Positions 17,205 through 26,120 of a stretch of DNA of 51,486 nt are shown piece after piece (positions within the stretch are counted from its first letter, which is position 1; each line of letters opens with the position of its first letter). Made by a program: the position numbers and the translations under genes. Source of the DNA: JAAYEV01 sp964508195 (GTDB taxonomy: Bacteria; Bacillota; Clostridia; Ch29); contig CAZDSH010000006.1 of the NCBI GenBank assembly GCA_964508195.1, positions 1-51,486 on the forward strand. The letters are read 5' to 3'. The notes below the pieces were generated by a model. That model saw only the letters and a list, made by a program, of their open reading frames with translations. It was not told the DNA's origin and did no database searches.

Positions 17205-17290
17205 TGGTGCGGGAGAAGGGACTCGAACCCCCATGGTTAATTACCACTAGATCCTAAGTCTAGCGCGTCTGCCAGTTCCGCCACTCCCGC
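17205..17290 (-). tRNA. tRNA-Leu (TAG)
   Basis: A class II tRNA of 86 nt with a long variable arm, perfect GCGGGAG/CTCCCGC acceptor stem, anticodon loop CTTAGGA giving TAG, and encoded CCA. It reads CUA leucine codons. Confidence 0.95.
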
Positions 17291-17386
17291 ATATTTTTTA
17301 ATATTTAATTGCGAAGATAATGATACCATATACTCCGAAGATTTTCAATAGCGATTTATTTACCAGTATATGTAGAAATGTATCCT

Positions 17387-17439
17387 GGCGTTATACGGCG
17401 TAGGAAGAACGTATTCCCCCCCGCCCGCCGTATAACGCC
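17387..17439. repeat. 14-bp perfect inverted repeat after the nitroreductase/DUF6092 pair
   Basis: GGCGTTATACGGCG (17387-17400) and its exact complement (17426-17439) flank a 25-nt spacer containing a C-rich stretch. It lies about 30 bp after the DUF6092 stop. It would form a strong RNA hairpin but has no T-run on the minus strand, so it may be an mRNA-stabilising end or a cruciform site rather than a simple terminator. Confidence 0.8.
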
Positions 17440-17471
17440 GGTTTTGATGAGATGGTCGCCTTATAAAAACA

Positions 17472-17753
17472 TTATGGGAAATTCTTAGAAGCGATGGTCA
17501 TCACAAGGTCATCGAGGAACGTATCAAACCCTTCACGATCCTTTAATAATAATGAACGGTTGTCCAGGATATTTCGTTCCAGTTCACGTAAAAACGCATG
17601 ATCAAGGTCCTTCTGCCGCTGTACTATTTTTATAAACCTGAGCATAACGGTCAAAAGCCTAAGGGGTGCATATATCCCGGGGTCCTTGTGCATCTCCTTC
17701 GCCGATGATGCTATATAGGCCAGCAGATCATAAATTTCGTCCGTTTTATTCAT
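17472..17753 (-). CDS. DUF6092-like small protein
   Basis: A 93-aa, mostly helical soluble protein of unknown function. It resembles DUF6092 proteins: an N-terminal EIYDLLAYIASSA segment, a PLRLLTVMLRFI helix and a conserved acidic C-terminal helix. The open frame extends upstream, but the ATG at 17753 overlaps the nitroreductase TAA stop (ATGAATAA), indicating translational coupling. From memory this family often follows a nitroreductase gene, which suggests it works with that enzyme. The family name is by eye only. Confidence 0.65.
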   Translation of the reverse strand: MNKTDEIYDLLAYIASSAKEMHKDPGIYAPLRLLTVMLRFIKIVQRQKDLDHAFLRELERNILDNRSLLLKDREGFDTFLDDLVMTIASKNFP

Positions 17754-18303
17754 AGTTCGTCGTCCCGCCTTCATATTTCTCATACTTTTGCCAATGGAGT
17801 ACCTCTTTTAGTGGCCTCCGTAGGGGCGGCTCCGTCCGTTGCAAGGGCTGACCGATAAGCACTATCAGTTCCGGTTTCACAGGCTGCGGTAGATATAGTG
17901 CCTTCCTTACTATATCCTCGTTGAACCCGCGGATAACGCAACTACCAAGGCCCATCGCCGTGGCGACGAGCATTACGTTTTGGGCGGCCATAGCAACATC
18001 CATTTTACCGAGGACCTCCGCCCCTAATTTACCTGCCAACCTTTGCTCCCGGGCATAGTCTATACATAAACAGACCATCGCCGGGGGCGGCTGCAGTACG
18101 CCGGGTAAAAACGCCGTTAAACGCCGTAACATATCGTCATCATCTACGACGACGAATTGCCAGGCCTGGGCATTGCTACCCGTAGGCGCCCAGATAGCGG
18201 CCTCTGTCAGCGTTTTTAGTTTGTCCCGGTCTATCTTTGTATCGCTGAAACGTCGTACACTTCGCCTTTTTTTAATAAGTTCCATAGTCTGATCTAAATC
18301 CAT
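17746..18303 (-). CDS. Nitroreductase-family flavoprotein
   Basis: A 185-aa FMN-dependent oxidoreductase of the nitroreductase superfamily. It has RRSVRRFSD (residues 13-21, FMN phosphate site), an AAIWAPTGSNAQAW segment and a C-terminal IGQPL motif. The usual activity is two-electron reduction of quinones, nitro or other electrophilic compounds using NAD(P)H. The true substrate is unknown. It has an AAAGGAAAGG ribosome site and is coupled to the DUF6092 gene downstream. Confidence 0.87.
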   Translation of the reverse strand: MDLDQTMELIKKRRSVRRFSDTKIDRDKLKTLTEAAIWAPTGSNAQAWQFVVVDDDDMLRRLTAFLPGVLQPPPAMVCLCIDYAREQRLAGKLGAEVLGKMDVAMAAQNVMLVATAMGLGSCVIRGFNEDIVRKALYLPQPVKPELIVLIGQPLQRTEPPLRRPLKEVLHWQKYEKYEGGTTNYE

Positions 18304-18329
18304 GTTTTACACCTTTCCTTTAGTGCTAC

Positions 18330-18407
18330 TTACCCCGTAAAGCCCCCGTCTGCAGATACGGTTATTCCAACCGGTGCTCCTATTATATAAATCATACAAG
18401 GCCCATT
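18330..18407 (-). pseudogene. C-terminal remnant of a short-chain dehydrogenase (SDR)
   Basis: In the gap between the racemase-like gene and the nitroreductase gene, a minus-strand frame of about 25 codons reads like the end of an SDR: YIIGAPVGITVSADGGFTG then stop. SDR enzymes end with a YxxG...DGG pattern. There is no ribosome site and a stop lies just upstream, so this looks like the tail of a gene whose body was deleted. Chance similarity is possible because it is so short. Confidence 0.45.
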
Positions 18408-18416
18408 GATTTAATT

Positions 18417-19190
18417 TCAATCCCATATATCACCCAGACCGTAATCCTTCGGTATGTTCCATTGCCTGATCTCCTCGGCGGGCGGCGGGGCATAGGTCAA
18501 TATTTTACTCGTAAACCAACCCATGTTTTGCTTTAATTCCGCCAAAAATTCCGCATGTTTAAAAGCGGCTAACATAACATCTATCACAGGTACGCCGAAT
18601 TCTTTTTGTAATTCTTTAAAAAACCCGAATTCCATGGTACAGCCTAGAAGTATTACCTCCGCCTTGTCCTTTTCTATAGCTTTTTGTATCTCTTCGCGCA
18701 TCCTTTTAGCGGTTTTTATCGGATCAGCCTGGAATTCCAATACCCCTAGCCCGAGGCTTCTGAAGGATGCAAGCCTTTCAATGTGGCCGTATTTACGTAC
18801 ATTGTCACGCATCTGCGGGATCCATTTATCACGGCCTACTATTATCGAAAAACTTCCGCCTAAAGTCGATGCTATCTGCATCGCTGCCTCGCCGGGGGCC
18901 GTTACGAACATAGTCTTACATATCTCCCGGGCGACATAAAGGGCGGGATCGTCAAAACAGCCTATAACCGCCGCATCGTACCCGTCCTTTTCGGCCTTTT
19001 TTATTGATTTTAAGATTTCATGGTAGGCGATGCTCTGGTAATACAAATATTCTAAATGTTTAGGTCCCCGGGGCATACTTACTACATCCACCTCCGTTTT
19101 ATCGCCTTTATATTTTTCTAGATACTTTTTTATTTCGGCGTTCATGGTATCGTAGGCCGAGGGTTTAATATAAAGGATCTTTTTTGTCAT
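18417..19190 (-). CDS. Asp/Glu/hydantoin racemase-family protein
   Basis: A 257-aa cytosolic protein of the aspartate/glutamate racemase superfamily. Both catalytic cysteines are present: Cys78 in VIGCFDDP and Cys184 in LLGCTMEFG. The family includes hydantoin racemase, maleate isomerase and amino-acid racemases; the sequence alone does not separate these. It is the last gene of the peptide cluster, 28 nt after an M29/NicX-like gene, which favours a role in handling amino acids or dipeptide products, possibly D/L interconversion. Confidence 0.8.
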   Translation of the reverse strand: MTKKILYIKPSAYDTMNAEIKKYLEKYKGDKTEVDVVSMPRGPKHLEYLYYQSIAYHEILKSIKKAEKDGYDAAVIGCFDDPALYVAREICKTMFVTAPGEAAMQIASTLGGSFSIIVGRDKWIPQMRDNVRKYGHIERLASFRSLGLGVLEFQADPIKTAKRMREEIQKAIEKDKAEVILLGCTMEFGFFKELQKEFGVPVIDVMLAAFKHAEFLAELKQNMGWFTSKILTYAPPPAEEIRQWNIPKDYGLGDIWD

Positions 19191-19217
19191 ATTCGGACCC
19201 CTTTCTTTTTTTGTCCC

Positions 19218-20282
19218 TTAATAGCCGGCTACGCCGAGTTTTTTGCAGAACTCCCTGGCCTTTTCGTCTACAAATATACCGTTTTCTTCAAAGAGTACGC
19301 CGTCATAGTATATCGTCGGATTTAACACTATACCATCGGTATGGCTGGCCGCATTCCAGAAGGCGCCCCCTAGGGTTTTACCCTGGGAACCGATACCGAA
19401 CTCTATGCTGCCGAATATGCGCTCATCTTCGACTATTCTTCCCGTAGGCTTCGTTACACCGGGGTTGAAACCGGGTGACCAATGGGCGAGGCGGTACATG
19501 TTCGGATCATTCCAGGAGGCTAACCAGTTTTTAAATATCTGTGCCTGGGGCCCGCCTTCTACGCTCTTTATAACGCCCTTTTCCACCTGCATTATCACTT
19601 TATCGTGGAGTACACCTATTTCCTTCGGCGGAAAAAGCGCGCCATCGAACACTAGGGTGCCCTCTATAGTTTCCTCGATAGGGCATACGGTGACCTGGCC
19701 GCATAACATCACTGACCAGCCTTTTTTTGTTGCCCTTTGGCCCGAATGTTTAACAAACCTATCGCCCTTGTATCCCTTCAGATCAGTTCCCGCGGGGGAC
19801 TTTACTATTATTTCATCGGCCTTTTCTATAACGCTTTTTAAATATTCGCCGAACTCTATAACTGCATCCACGTCAACATTGGCCAGGGTATTAACGAGCA
19901 TCTCTACGTCCATGCCACATAGACATGTATACCGTGTACCAAAATCCATAGCCTCACGGAAGCACTCCGAGTGCATGAGGCTATTATAGGCAAATTCTAT
20001 CCAGACATCGGCCTTAGAAACCGCCGCCGCTACGGGAACGGTAGGCTGGGTAAAGGCTTCTTTTTGTAAGGGATGGCTGATAAGCACCGGCGCCGCGCCT
20101 ACGGTGTATGCGGCATTTACGACGGCCTGGGCTACACGCATATCCGTTGCGGTGTCTACGTTTATGACTACGTCCTCGCCGGGCTTAACGAGCATTATAT
20201 CCCGTACCAATTTCATGGCACCCATGGCTACTTCCATGCTCTTGTATTCGTTACGCATTTCTATACCAATGTTAAACTCCAT
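19218..20282 (-). CDS. M29 aminopeptidase/NicX-like metalloenzyme, copy A
   Basis: A 354-aa enzyme of the fold shared by M29 aminopeptidases and 2,5-dihydroxypyridine dioxygenase (NicX). Candidate metal ligands are His267 (RLAHWSPG), His314 and Asp316 (ASHTDG), with a conserved Glu294 (SIEFGIGS) between. It is paralogous to the gene at 27854-28930 (same length and motif order). In an organism that looks anaerobic and a cluster full of peptide genes, aminopeptidase-type hydrolysis is more likely than ring-cleaving dioxygenation, but databases often label such proteins NicX-like. AAGGAAGGTG precedes the ATG. Confidence 0.72.
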   Translation of the reverse strand: MEFNIGIEMRNEYKSMEVAMGAMKLVRDIMLVKPGEDVVINVDTATDMRVAQAVVNAAYTVGAAPVLISHPLQKEAFTQPTVPVAAAVSKADVWIEFAYNSLMHSECFREAMDFGTRYTCLCGMDVEMLVNTLANVDVDAVIEFGEYLKSVIEKADEIIVKSPAGTDLKGYKGDRFVKHSGQRATKKGWSVMLCGQVTVCPIEETIEGTLVFDGALFPPKEIGVLHDKVIMQVEKGVIKSVEGGPQAQIFKNWLASWNDPNMYRLAHWSPGFNPGVTKPTGRIVEDERIFGSIEFGIGSQGKTLGGAFWNAASHTDGIVLNPTIYYDGVLFEENGIFVDEKAREFCKKLGVAGY

Positions 20283-20371
20283 TTATTTTTCACCTTCCTT
20301 GAAATTCTATATAAAAAAAACCTAGAATTATTACTTACCTAATGTCTTAGCCAGCTCCTTAAGCTCTGGCT

Positions 20372-21340
20372 CTACTCGTTGCCGTTAAAAAGATGGCAAC
20401 ATACATAATGTCCCGGTGAAACTTCCTTCATCATCGGGCGCTTTTCCGAACATATGGGCATCCTATCCCGGCAACGCTGATGGAATGCACAGCCGGGCGG
20501 TACGTTAACGGGGCTTGGTATCTCGCCGGTGGATATAATCTTTGCGGGCTTCATTTTTTCCTCCTCCGCCGTCGCTACCGGTATAGAGGACAAAAGCATC
20601 TGCGTGTATGGGTGCAGCGGCTTTTGGAAAAAGTCCGCCGCCGGCGCCTTTTCGCATAGCCTACCGAGGTAAAGGATGGCCACCCTATCGGCGACGTTAC
20701 GCATAAGGCTGAGATCATGGGTAATAAACAAATAGGATAGTCTGAACTCTTTTTGTAGATCAATCAGCTTACTTATTACCTTCGCCTGGACTGACACGTC
20801 TAACGCCGAGGTCGGCTCATCCAATATCATAAGGGACGGGTTCGTGGCCAATGCCCGGGCCACGGATATCAGTTGACGTTCGCCGCCCCCTAAAGCCCGG
20901 GGGTACTTGTCTACGAACTCTCCGGGGAGCCCTACCTCCTCTAAAAGGTATTTGCTCCGTTTTTCCATCTCGGTTTTGTCCATATTTGTGTGTATTTTAA
21001 GGGGTACCATTAGGCTTTTGCCTACTGTACGTTTCACATTAAGGGAAGACCCCGGATCCTGGAATACTATCTGGATATCACCCCTTTGTTTCAATGTACG
21101 GTTAAGGCCGGCCTTTGCAATGTTATCCCCTTTATAGATAATATCCCCGTCAGTGGCCTCGTACATGCCCACGAGCACATAAGCGATAGTACTTTTACCC
21201 GAACCGGATTCTCCGACAAGGCCTAACGTTTCACCTTTATGCAGCTCCAGGTCTACGCCATCCACGGCCTTTACTACCTGCCCGTTTTTTAATGTAAAAT
21301 ATTTTCTTAAATCTTTTATATCCAGGATTTTTTCCGCCAT
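20372..21340 (-). CDS. Oligopeptide/dipeptide ABC transporter ATPase (DppF/OppF type)
   Basis: A 322-aa ATP-binding subunit. It has Walker A GESGSGKST (near 42-50), a Q-loop IVFQDP, a signature that departs slightly from LSGGQ (ALGGGERQ), Walker B LMILDEPTSALD and an H-loop. The C-terminal oligopeptide/dipeptide extension has the four-Cys pattern (CAFHQRC...C...C) typical of this subfamily. The start overlaps the stop of the DppD gene by one base. Together they power import of peptides bound by the lipoprotein at 24474-26120. Confidence 0.93.
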   Translation of the reverse strand: MAEKILDIKDLRKYFTLKNGQVVKAVDGVDLELHKGETLGLVGESGSGKSTIAYVLVGMYEATDGDIIYKGDNIAKAGLNRTLKQRGDIQIVFQDPGSSLNVKRTVGKSLMVPLKIHTNMDKTEMEKRSKYLLEEVGLPGEFVDKYPRALGGGERQLISVARALATNPSLMILDEPTSALDVSVQAKVISKLIDLQKEFRLSYLFITHDLSLMRNVADRVAILYLGRLCEKAPAADFFQKPLHPYTQMLLSSIPVATAEEEKMKPAKIISTGEIPSPVNVPPGCAFHQRCRDRMPICSEKRPMMKEVSPGHYVCCHLFNGNE

Positions 21341-22338
21341 TATATCACCTCATTTGCGAAATAACAGCTCACCCAATGCCCGGGCTCCGTTTCAATGTGC
21401 GGCGGTTTATCAGTTTTACATATATCCTTAGCATAGGGGCAACGGGGTGAGAACCTACATCCCTTAGGCGGTGCCATATAATCGGGCACACGACCGGGTA
21501 TACCCTCAGCGATGCCCTTTCCCGTTAATTTAGGTACGCAGGACATCAATGCCGTGGTATAGGGATGCCTTGGGTTTTGGAACACCTCATCGGTTTTGCC
21601 GCTCTCTACGATTGTTCCCGCGTACATTATGTTGACATAACTCGTGGATTCACGGATAACGCCTAGGGAATGGGCGACCATAATTACCGACAAATGGTTT
21701 TCCAAGACCAGCTCATTTATAAGGCGAAGTATCTGATCCTGGATCGTAACGTCCAATGATGTACCCGGTTCATCCGCTAACAATAGCTGGCGCCCCGCGG
21801 CAATGGTCATGGCGATACAAACCCGTTGTTTCATACCGCCGGAGAGTTGAAAGGGATAGCTTTTCATGATGCGATCAGCATCGGGTAGCATTACATCGTT
21901 TAGAGCCCCCACTGCGATATCATACAGCTCCTTAGTAGGCGTACCCTTGGGCTTTGCGTACTTTAGGGCGGTTATAAATTGGTTTTCTATGCTAAATACG
22001 GGGTTGAGCGCACTTGACGGGTCCTGGAATATCATCCCCGCACCGGTACGGCGCATGGTGGCTAATTCCCTGGGCCTCATTTTATACACATTTCGCCCTT
22101 CAAACATTACATTACCCTGGTTTATTATGGCATTCCCAGGCAATACGTTTAGTATGGATTTTAATGTAGTAGTTTTACCACAACCGCTTTCACCGACCAG
22201 GCCAACCCTTTCTCCTTTTTTCACCCTAAGGCTAATACCATCTAAAACATGGCTTATGCTTCCGTAGACGTCAAAGGATACGGAAAGGTCATCAATCTCT
22301 AAAATCATATCCCTTCGTGTATCATCATTATTTGCCAT
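21340..22338 (-). CDS. Oligopeptide/dipeptide ABC transporter ATPase (DppD/OppD type)
   Basis: A 332-aa ATP-binding subunit. It has Walker A GESGCGKTT, MIFQDPSSALNP, signature QLSGGMKQR, Walker B LLLADEPGTSLDVT, and the C-terminal peptide-transporter extension (GCRFSPRCPYAKDIC). It is coupled end-to-start with the DppC and DppF genes, each sharing one base, so the three subunits are co-translated. Confidence 0.93.
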   Translation of the reverse strand: MANNDDTRRDMILEIDDLSVSFDVYGSISHVLDGISLRVKKGERVGLVGESGCGKTTTLKSILNVLPGNAIINQGNVMFEGRNVYKMRPRELATMRRTGAGMIFQDPSSALNPVFSIENQFITALKYAKPKGTPTKELYDIAVGALNDVMLPDADRIMKSYPFQLSGGMKQRVCIAMTIAAGRQLLLADEPGTSLDVTIQDQILRLINELVLENHLSVIMVAHSLGVIRESTSYVNIMYAGTIVESGKTDEVFQNPRHPYTTALMSCVPKLTGKGIAEGIPGRVPDYMAPPKGCRFSPRCPYAKDICKTDKPPHIETEPGHWVSCYFANEVI

Positions 22339-23186
22339 CAGTTCTCCTCCGTTCCCAGCATATTGCTAATGCCGTCGCCTAATAAATTGAACCCTAATAC
22401 AATCAGGATAATTGCGATAGCGGGAAAAATAGTAAGCCACCACTGATTCGGCATATATTTTACGCCGGAGGAAATCATGCTGCCCAGTGCGGGTTTAGGC
22501 GCCTGTTCGCCCAGTCCGGCGTAGCTTAGCGTAGCACCCATTATTATCACATAACCCATATCCAGGGTCATCTTTGTAAGTACCGCTGACAGACAATTGG
22601 GCAATATTTCCTTAAATATTATATGGGGCAGTTTCGCTCCGGTGAGTTCCGCATATATAATATAGTTCTCCGTCCTAAGGGACGACGTTATCCCGTAGGA
22701 TAAACGTGCGTACCATGGCCACCACATCACGGTAATAGCGAGCATCGAATTCGTTAAGTTTGGTTCTAGTACCGAGGCGATAGCCAGGGCCAGCACCAGA
22801 GGCGGGATGGCTAGAAATATATCGGTGACGCGCATCAATATAGTGTCTATAGCCTTACCCTTGTTGTAGCCGGCGATCACGCCTACGATAAACCCTACCG
22901 GTGCGGAGATGCATAATACTATAACGCCCATCAGCAAAGTATTGCGGAAGGAACCTATTATACGGCTAAAAATGTCGCGGCCCATCAAATCCGTTCCGCA
23001 TAGGTGTTCACCGCTGGGGGCTAGTCCGGCATTTGCAAAGTCCACATAGGAACCAATGTGCTTCGGATACGGGACGAAATATTTCCCGAACAGCGCTAGC
23101 AAGAAAAAGGCGCCGACTATGATAAGTCCAAGGATAGATATTTTGCTTTCGGAAAATTTCAGCCAATTTCTTTTTAATGTCTCCAC
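22338..23186 (-). CDS. Peptide ABC transporter permease (DppC type)
   Basis: A 282-aa inner-membrane protein with an N-terminal transmembrane segment and a BPD_transp_1 domain of about five more segments. The EAA coupling motif is seen in YAELTGAKLPHIIFKEILPN. The segment HLCGTDLMGRDIFSR near residue 60 is typical of DppC/OppC permeases. It sits between the DppB gene (18-nt gap) and the DppD gene (1-base overlap). Confidence 0.93.
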   Translation of the reverse strand: METLKRNWLKFSESKISILGLIIVGAFFLLALFGKYFVPYPKHIGSYVDFANAGLAPSGEHLCGTDLMGRDIFSRIIGSFRNTLLMGVIVLCISAPVGFIVGVIAGYNKGKAIDTILMRVTDIFLAIPPLVLALAIASVLEPNLTNSMLAITVMWWPWYARLSYGITSSLRTENYIIYAELTGAKLPHIIFKEILPNCLSAVLTKMTLDMGYVIIMGATLSYAGLGEQAPKPALGSMISSGVKYMPNQWWLTIFPAIAIILIVLGFNLLGDGISNMLGTEEN

Positions 23187-23204
23187 TGTACTATACCCCC
23201 TTCA

Positions 23205-24230
23205 TTATTTGCTCCTGGACTGCCGCATCCTTGGATCAAGGATCAAAACGACTACGTCTACTAAGAGATTCGTTACGATGAATATGACGCCTAAAAGCAT
23301 GACCACACCGCAGACTGCATTTATATCCTGGCCGAGGATAGCGTTCATCGCATAACGTGAAATACCCGGCCAATTAAAAATGGTTTCGACTAGGAAGGCA
23401 TTCCCGAAAATAGCTGCAATATCTAAACCCATTATAGAAACTGTTGGGATAATTGACGGTTTAAGTAGAAATTGACGGTTTATTATTTCCCTTGGCACAC
23501 CCTGGGAGGTTATCATCGTGATGTAATCCTTCCCCGCGTTTTCGAGCATATAGGAGCGCGTTAAACGTGCCTCCTGCATCGTATGCCCAAGGGCTAGGGC
23601 GAGGGCCGGCAACATCAGGTGCATAAAAGCATTCCACGCCGCCGCAGGTTGACCGTCTAATAAAGCATCTAAAATCATAAGTCCAGTTATGGATGGCACG
23701 GTAAAACCCGGGCTGATACGCCCGCCTATTGAAGGCAATATCGGAAACCAATAGCCGAATATAAGCAGAAATAATACTGCCCAGACAAAGGCCGGGGTCG
23801 CTATTATAATATAACTGCTGAAGCGTATAATGTAGTCGGGCCATCGGTTATTATACATGGCCCCCAGGACGCCTAGGAGCAGTGCGAAAAAAATCGGTGG
23901 GATACCCGCCCATATTACAAGTTCTAATGTGGCGGGCAAAAATTCGGCAAAATCCCTCGTAACGCTACGATTTGTTACGGTAGATACACCAAAATCCCCC
24001 TTCATCACGCCGGTGATCCAATAATAGTATTGCGTCGGCAACGGATCATTATAGTGCATCCTCTCCCGGTATCTTTCTACAATCTCTTCCGGGACGGTAG
24101 GACCTAAGGCCAAACGCGCCGGGTCACCTGGGATAATCCGCATGAGTGAAAATATGATTATCGACAGACCGATCAGCACAATCAGGGCCCATCCAAGCCG
24201 TTTTAGAATCGTCACGTGTAGTTTGGACAC
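23205..24230 (-). CDS. Peptide ABC transporter permease (DppB type)
   Basis: A 341-aa membrane protein with the characteristic DppB N-terminus: one transmembrane helix, then RIIPGDPARLALGP and the loop before the BPD_transp_1 domain. The EAA-like motif is MLENAGKDYITMITSQGVP. It is 240 bp downstream of the binding-protein gene, a gap containing a GC-rich hairpin that may set the ratio of binding protein to permease. Confidence 0.92.
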   Translation of the reverse strand: MSKLHVTILKRLGWALIVLIGLSIIIFSLMRIIPGDPARLALGPTVPEEIVERYRERMHYNDPLPTQYYYWITGVMKGDFGVSTVTNRSVTRDFAEFLPATLELVIWAGIPPIFFALLLGVLGAMYNNRWPDYIIRFSSYIIIATPAFVWAVLFLLIFGYWFPILPSIGGRISPGFTVPSITGLMILDALLDGQPAAAWNAFMHLMLPALALALGHTMQEARLTRSYMLENAGKDYITMITSQGVPREIINRQFLLKPSIIPTVSIMGLDIAAIFGNAFLVETIFNWPGISRYAMNAILGQDINAVCGVVMLLGVIFIVTNLLVDVVVLILDPRMRQSRSK

Positions 24231-24389
24231 TCTTTCTACCCCCTTGCATATAAGTTAACTAAAGTTTGTATTACAACAAAATACACCGAATTAGCGCTGT
24301 TCGCCTAAAAGTAAAACCTGTCCATTTGTATTTCCCGAACGAAGTTCATAAAACGGTGGAAGTACGGGGGGGTCACACGGTGCCCGGGG

Positions 24390-24426
24390 TGGGGGGACAA
24401 ACCGCTAAATAAGCGCGCATCCCCCC
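24390..24426 (-). promoter_or_regulatory. GC-rich hairpin between binding-protein and permease genes
   Basis: A run of six G plus A (24391-24397) pairs with TCCCCCC (24420-24426), and CGCT/AGCG pair inside the loop. There is no following T-run. Its position after the binding-protein gene fits an mRNA-stabilising or partial-termination element. Nothing else is seen between 24231 and 24473. Confidence 0.5.
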
Positions 24427-24473
24427 TGGATTTAGATTTAAATATATAGGCACCGATGTTTATTTTAGAATAT

Positions 24474-26120
24474 TTATTTCATACGATCCGGATAAACCTT
24501 TATATCCCTGAGGTAGAATGAAAAGCCTTGTAGCCCTATCCTAGGCTCTAAATCCACGTAGGAAGACTGATAAACGAGGCGTTCCGGCGTTTCTGCTATA
24601 GGTATGAAAATAAACTCTTTGCCGCAGTATTCTTGAATCTCTTTATAGGCCGCCGCCCGATCATCAATGTCTACCATAGTAAGGGATTTGTCTATTAACT
24701 TGTCCAATTCCTTATCGTTGACCCAGTTCATATTCTCCCAGGTACCAACCTTTTTACTTCGTAGCATTGATACAAACTGTGACCCGGAGTCCGAGGTTAC
24801 AGGGGTAATGGAAGTAAGGGTTGTCATAGGCGACATATCAACATTCGCTGAGTTTGATACGATCGTCGCCCAGGGTAGCTCCGTTATCTTGATATTTAGA
24901 CCGATCTGTGAAGCCCCTGCCTGTACCATAAGTGCGACCTTTTCCCTGTCAGCGGATTCGGAATTCCATACTAATTCTATCTCCGTATTCTTAATCGTGT
25001 CGGCATATTTGGATTTCGCTAATGCAGCTTCGGCCTTTTCCAGGTTAAACTCAAAATCAAATACCGGCTCGAAACCTAATAGGTTTGAAGGTATAACGCT
25101 GTCCTTCCTGAGGGAGTCCGGAAGTATTGTATTACATACCGTTGCATAATCGACGAGGTAGCCGAAGGCTTCCCGGACGTGTTTATCATCCATCGGCGGC
25201 TTTTGATTGTTCATCCATAGGTTTATGCCGCCACCGGTATAGTTGTATGCAAGTTTAAAGGTATCATCGGAGGCGAGCATCGCGTCTATATTTTCCGCGG
25301 TCTGCCACATATCTGTGGATTCTAGTTCTTGACGGGCCATCATAGTCTTTACGGTAACACCATCGTTTGAAGAATAAACGATGAATTTCTCTGGGTTATC
25401 CTCGTGGAGGCCTGCCCAGTAATCATCGAACTTCGTACCGCCGACCGAGATGTTGGTACTTACCTTGTCCACGACGTAGGGACCGGAGCCTGCATCGTTT
25501 TCCAACAGGAATCCTTTGCCGTAGTCGCCCTTATCGCCATAGTCACCCTCGGCGGCATACTTTGTCTCCAACAGCTTCTGGTCTACTATATAGAACCTGA
25601 CTAAACTGTTAAGCAGCGGTCCATAGGCCGTTTTGCAATTAAAGCGTACATTATAATCGTCCAGTACCTCAACGGAATCTATATATTCGAAGAATAGGAA
25701 TGCAAAACCTTCGCCTATCTCCAGGAAACGCTCCATGGAGTAAGCTACGTCATGGGCAGTAAGCGGGTTACCGCTATGGAACTTTATGTCCTCCCTGATT
25801 TTGAAATCCCAGGTAAGTCCGTCTTCAGAGATTTCCCAGTCCTCGGCAACCCAGGGTTCGACGCCACCATCCGGCGTAGGGAATACTAGGCTATCATAGG
25901 CGTTAATGAGTACAACGCAGGAGGCATAGTCTGAACCTACAGCAGGGTCCCATTGGGGCATAATCGGCCCGGTTACACGGAAGATACTCTCTTTGCTGCC
26001 TGCAGAAGGGCCAGCTGTTTCGTCGTCAGGGGTACCGGCGCCACCGCCTCCACAGGCTACTAATGAAACCGACATAAACACGACTAACAATAGCAGTAAA
26101 AACCTTTTCAATAAGCTCAT
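24474..26120 (-). CDS. Peptide-binding lipoprotein of an ABC transporter (SBP family 5)
   Basis: A 548-aa extracellular solute-binding protein. The signal peptide ends in lipobox SLVAC (Cys23), followed by a Gly-rich linker, so the protein is anchored to the outer face of the membrane. The body is a family 5 (DppA/OppA) fold, with WEISEDGLTWDFKIR and KFHSGNPLTAHDVAYS. It delivers peptides to the DppBCDF system encoded just downstream. AAGGGAG lies before the ATG and a consensus-like promoter lies about 110 bp upstream. Confidence 0.93.
   Translation of the reverse strand: MSLLKRFLLLLLVVFMSVSLVACGGGGAGTPDDETAGPSAGSKESIFRVTGPIMPQWDPAVGSDYASCVVLINAYDSLVFPTPDGGVEPWVAEDWEISEDGLTWDFKIREDIKFHSGNPLTAHDVAYSMERFLEIGEGFAFLFFEYIDSVEVLDDYNVRFNCKTAYGPLLNSLVRFYIVDQKLLETKYAAEGDYGDKGDYGKGFLLENDAGSGPYVVDKVSTNISVGGTKFDDYWAGLHEDNPEKFIVYSSNDGVTVKTMMARQELESTDMWQTAENIDAMLASDDTFKLAYNYTGGGINLWMNNQKPPMDDKHVREAFGYLVDYATVCNTILPDSLRKDSVIPSNLLGFEPVFDFEFNLEKAEAALAKSKYADTIKNTEIELVWNSESADREKVALMVQAGASQIGLNIKITELPWATIVSNSANVDMSPMTTLTSITPVTSDSGSQFVSMLRSKKVGTWENMNWVNDKELDKLIDKSLTMVDIDDRAAAYKEIQEYCGKEFIFIPIAETPERLVYQSSYVDLEPRIGLQGFSFYLRDIKVYPDRMK

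Noticed and set aside
17472..17783. 103-codon reading of the DUF6092 gene
   Set aside because: The first ten codons overlap the nitroreductase coding end and have no ribosome site; the overlapping ATGAATAA junction gives a better start.
18417..20282. Nicotinate-degradation genes (NicX-like with a NicE-like racemase fold)
   Set aside because: Other steps (NicAB, NicC, NicD, NicF) are absent, the neighbours are peptide genes, and an oxygen-dependent ring cleavage fits poorly with a probable anaerobe. Kept only as an alternative reading.
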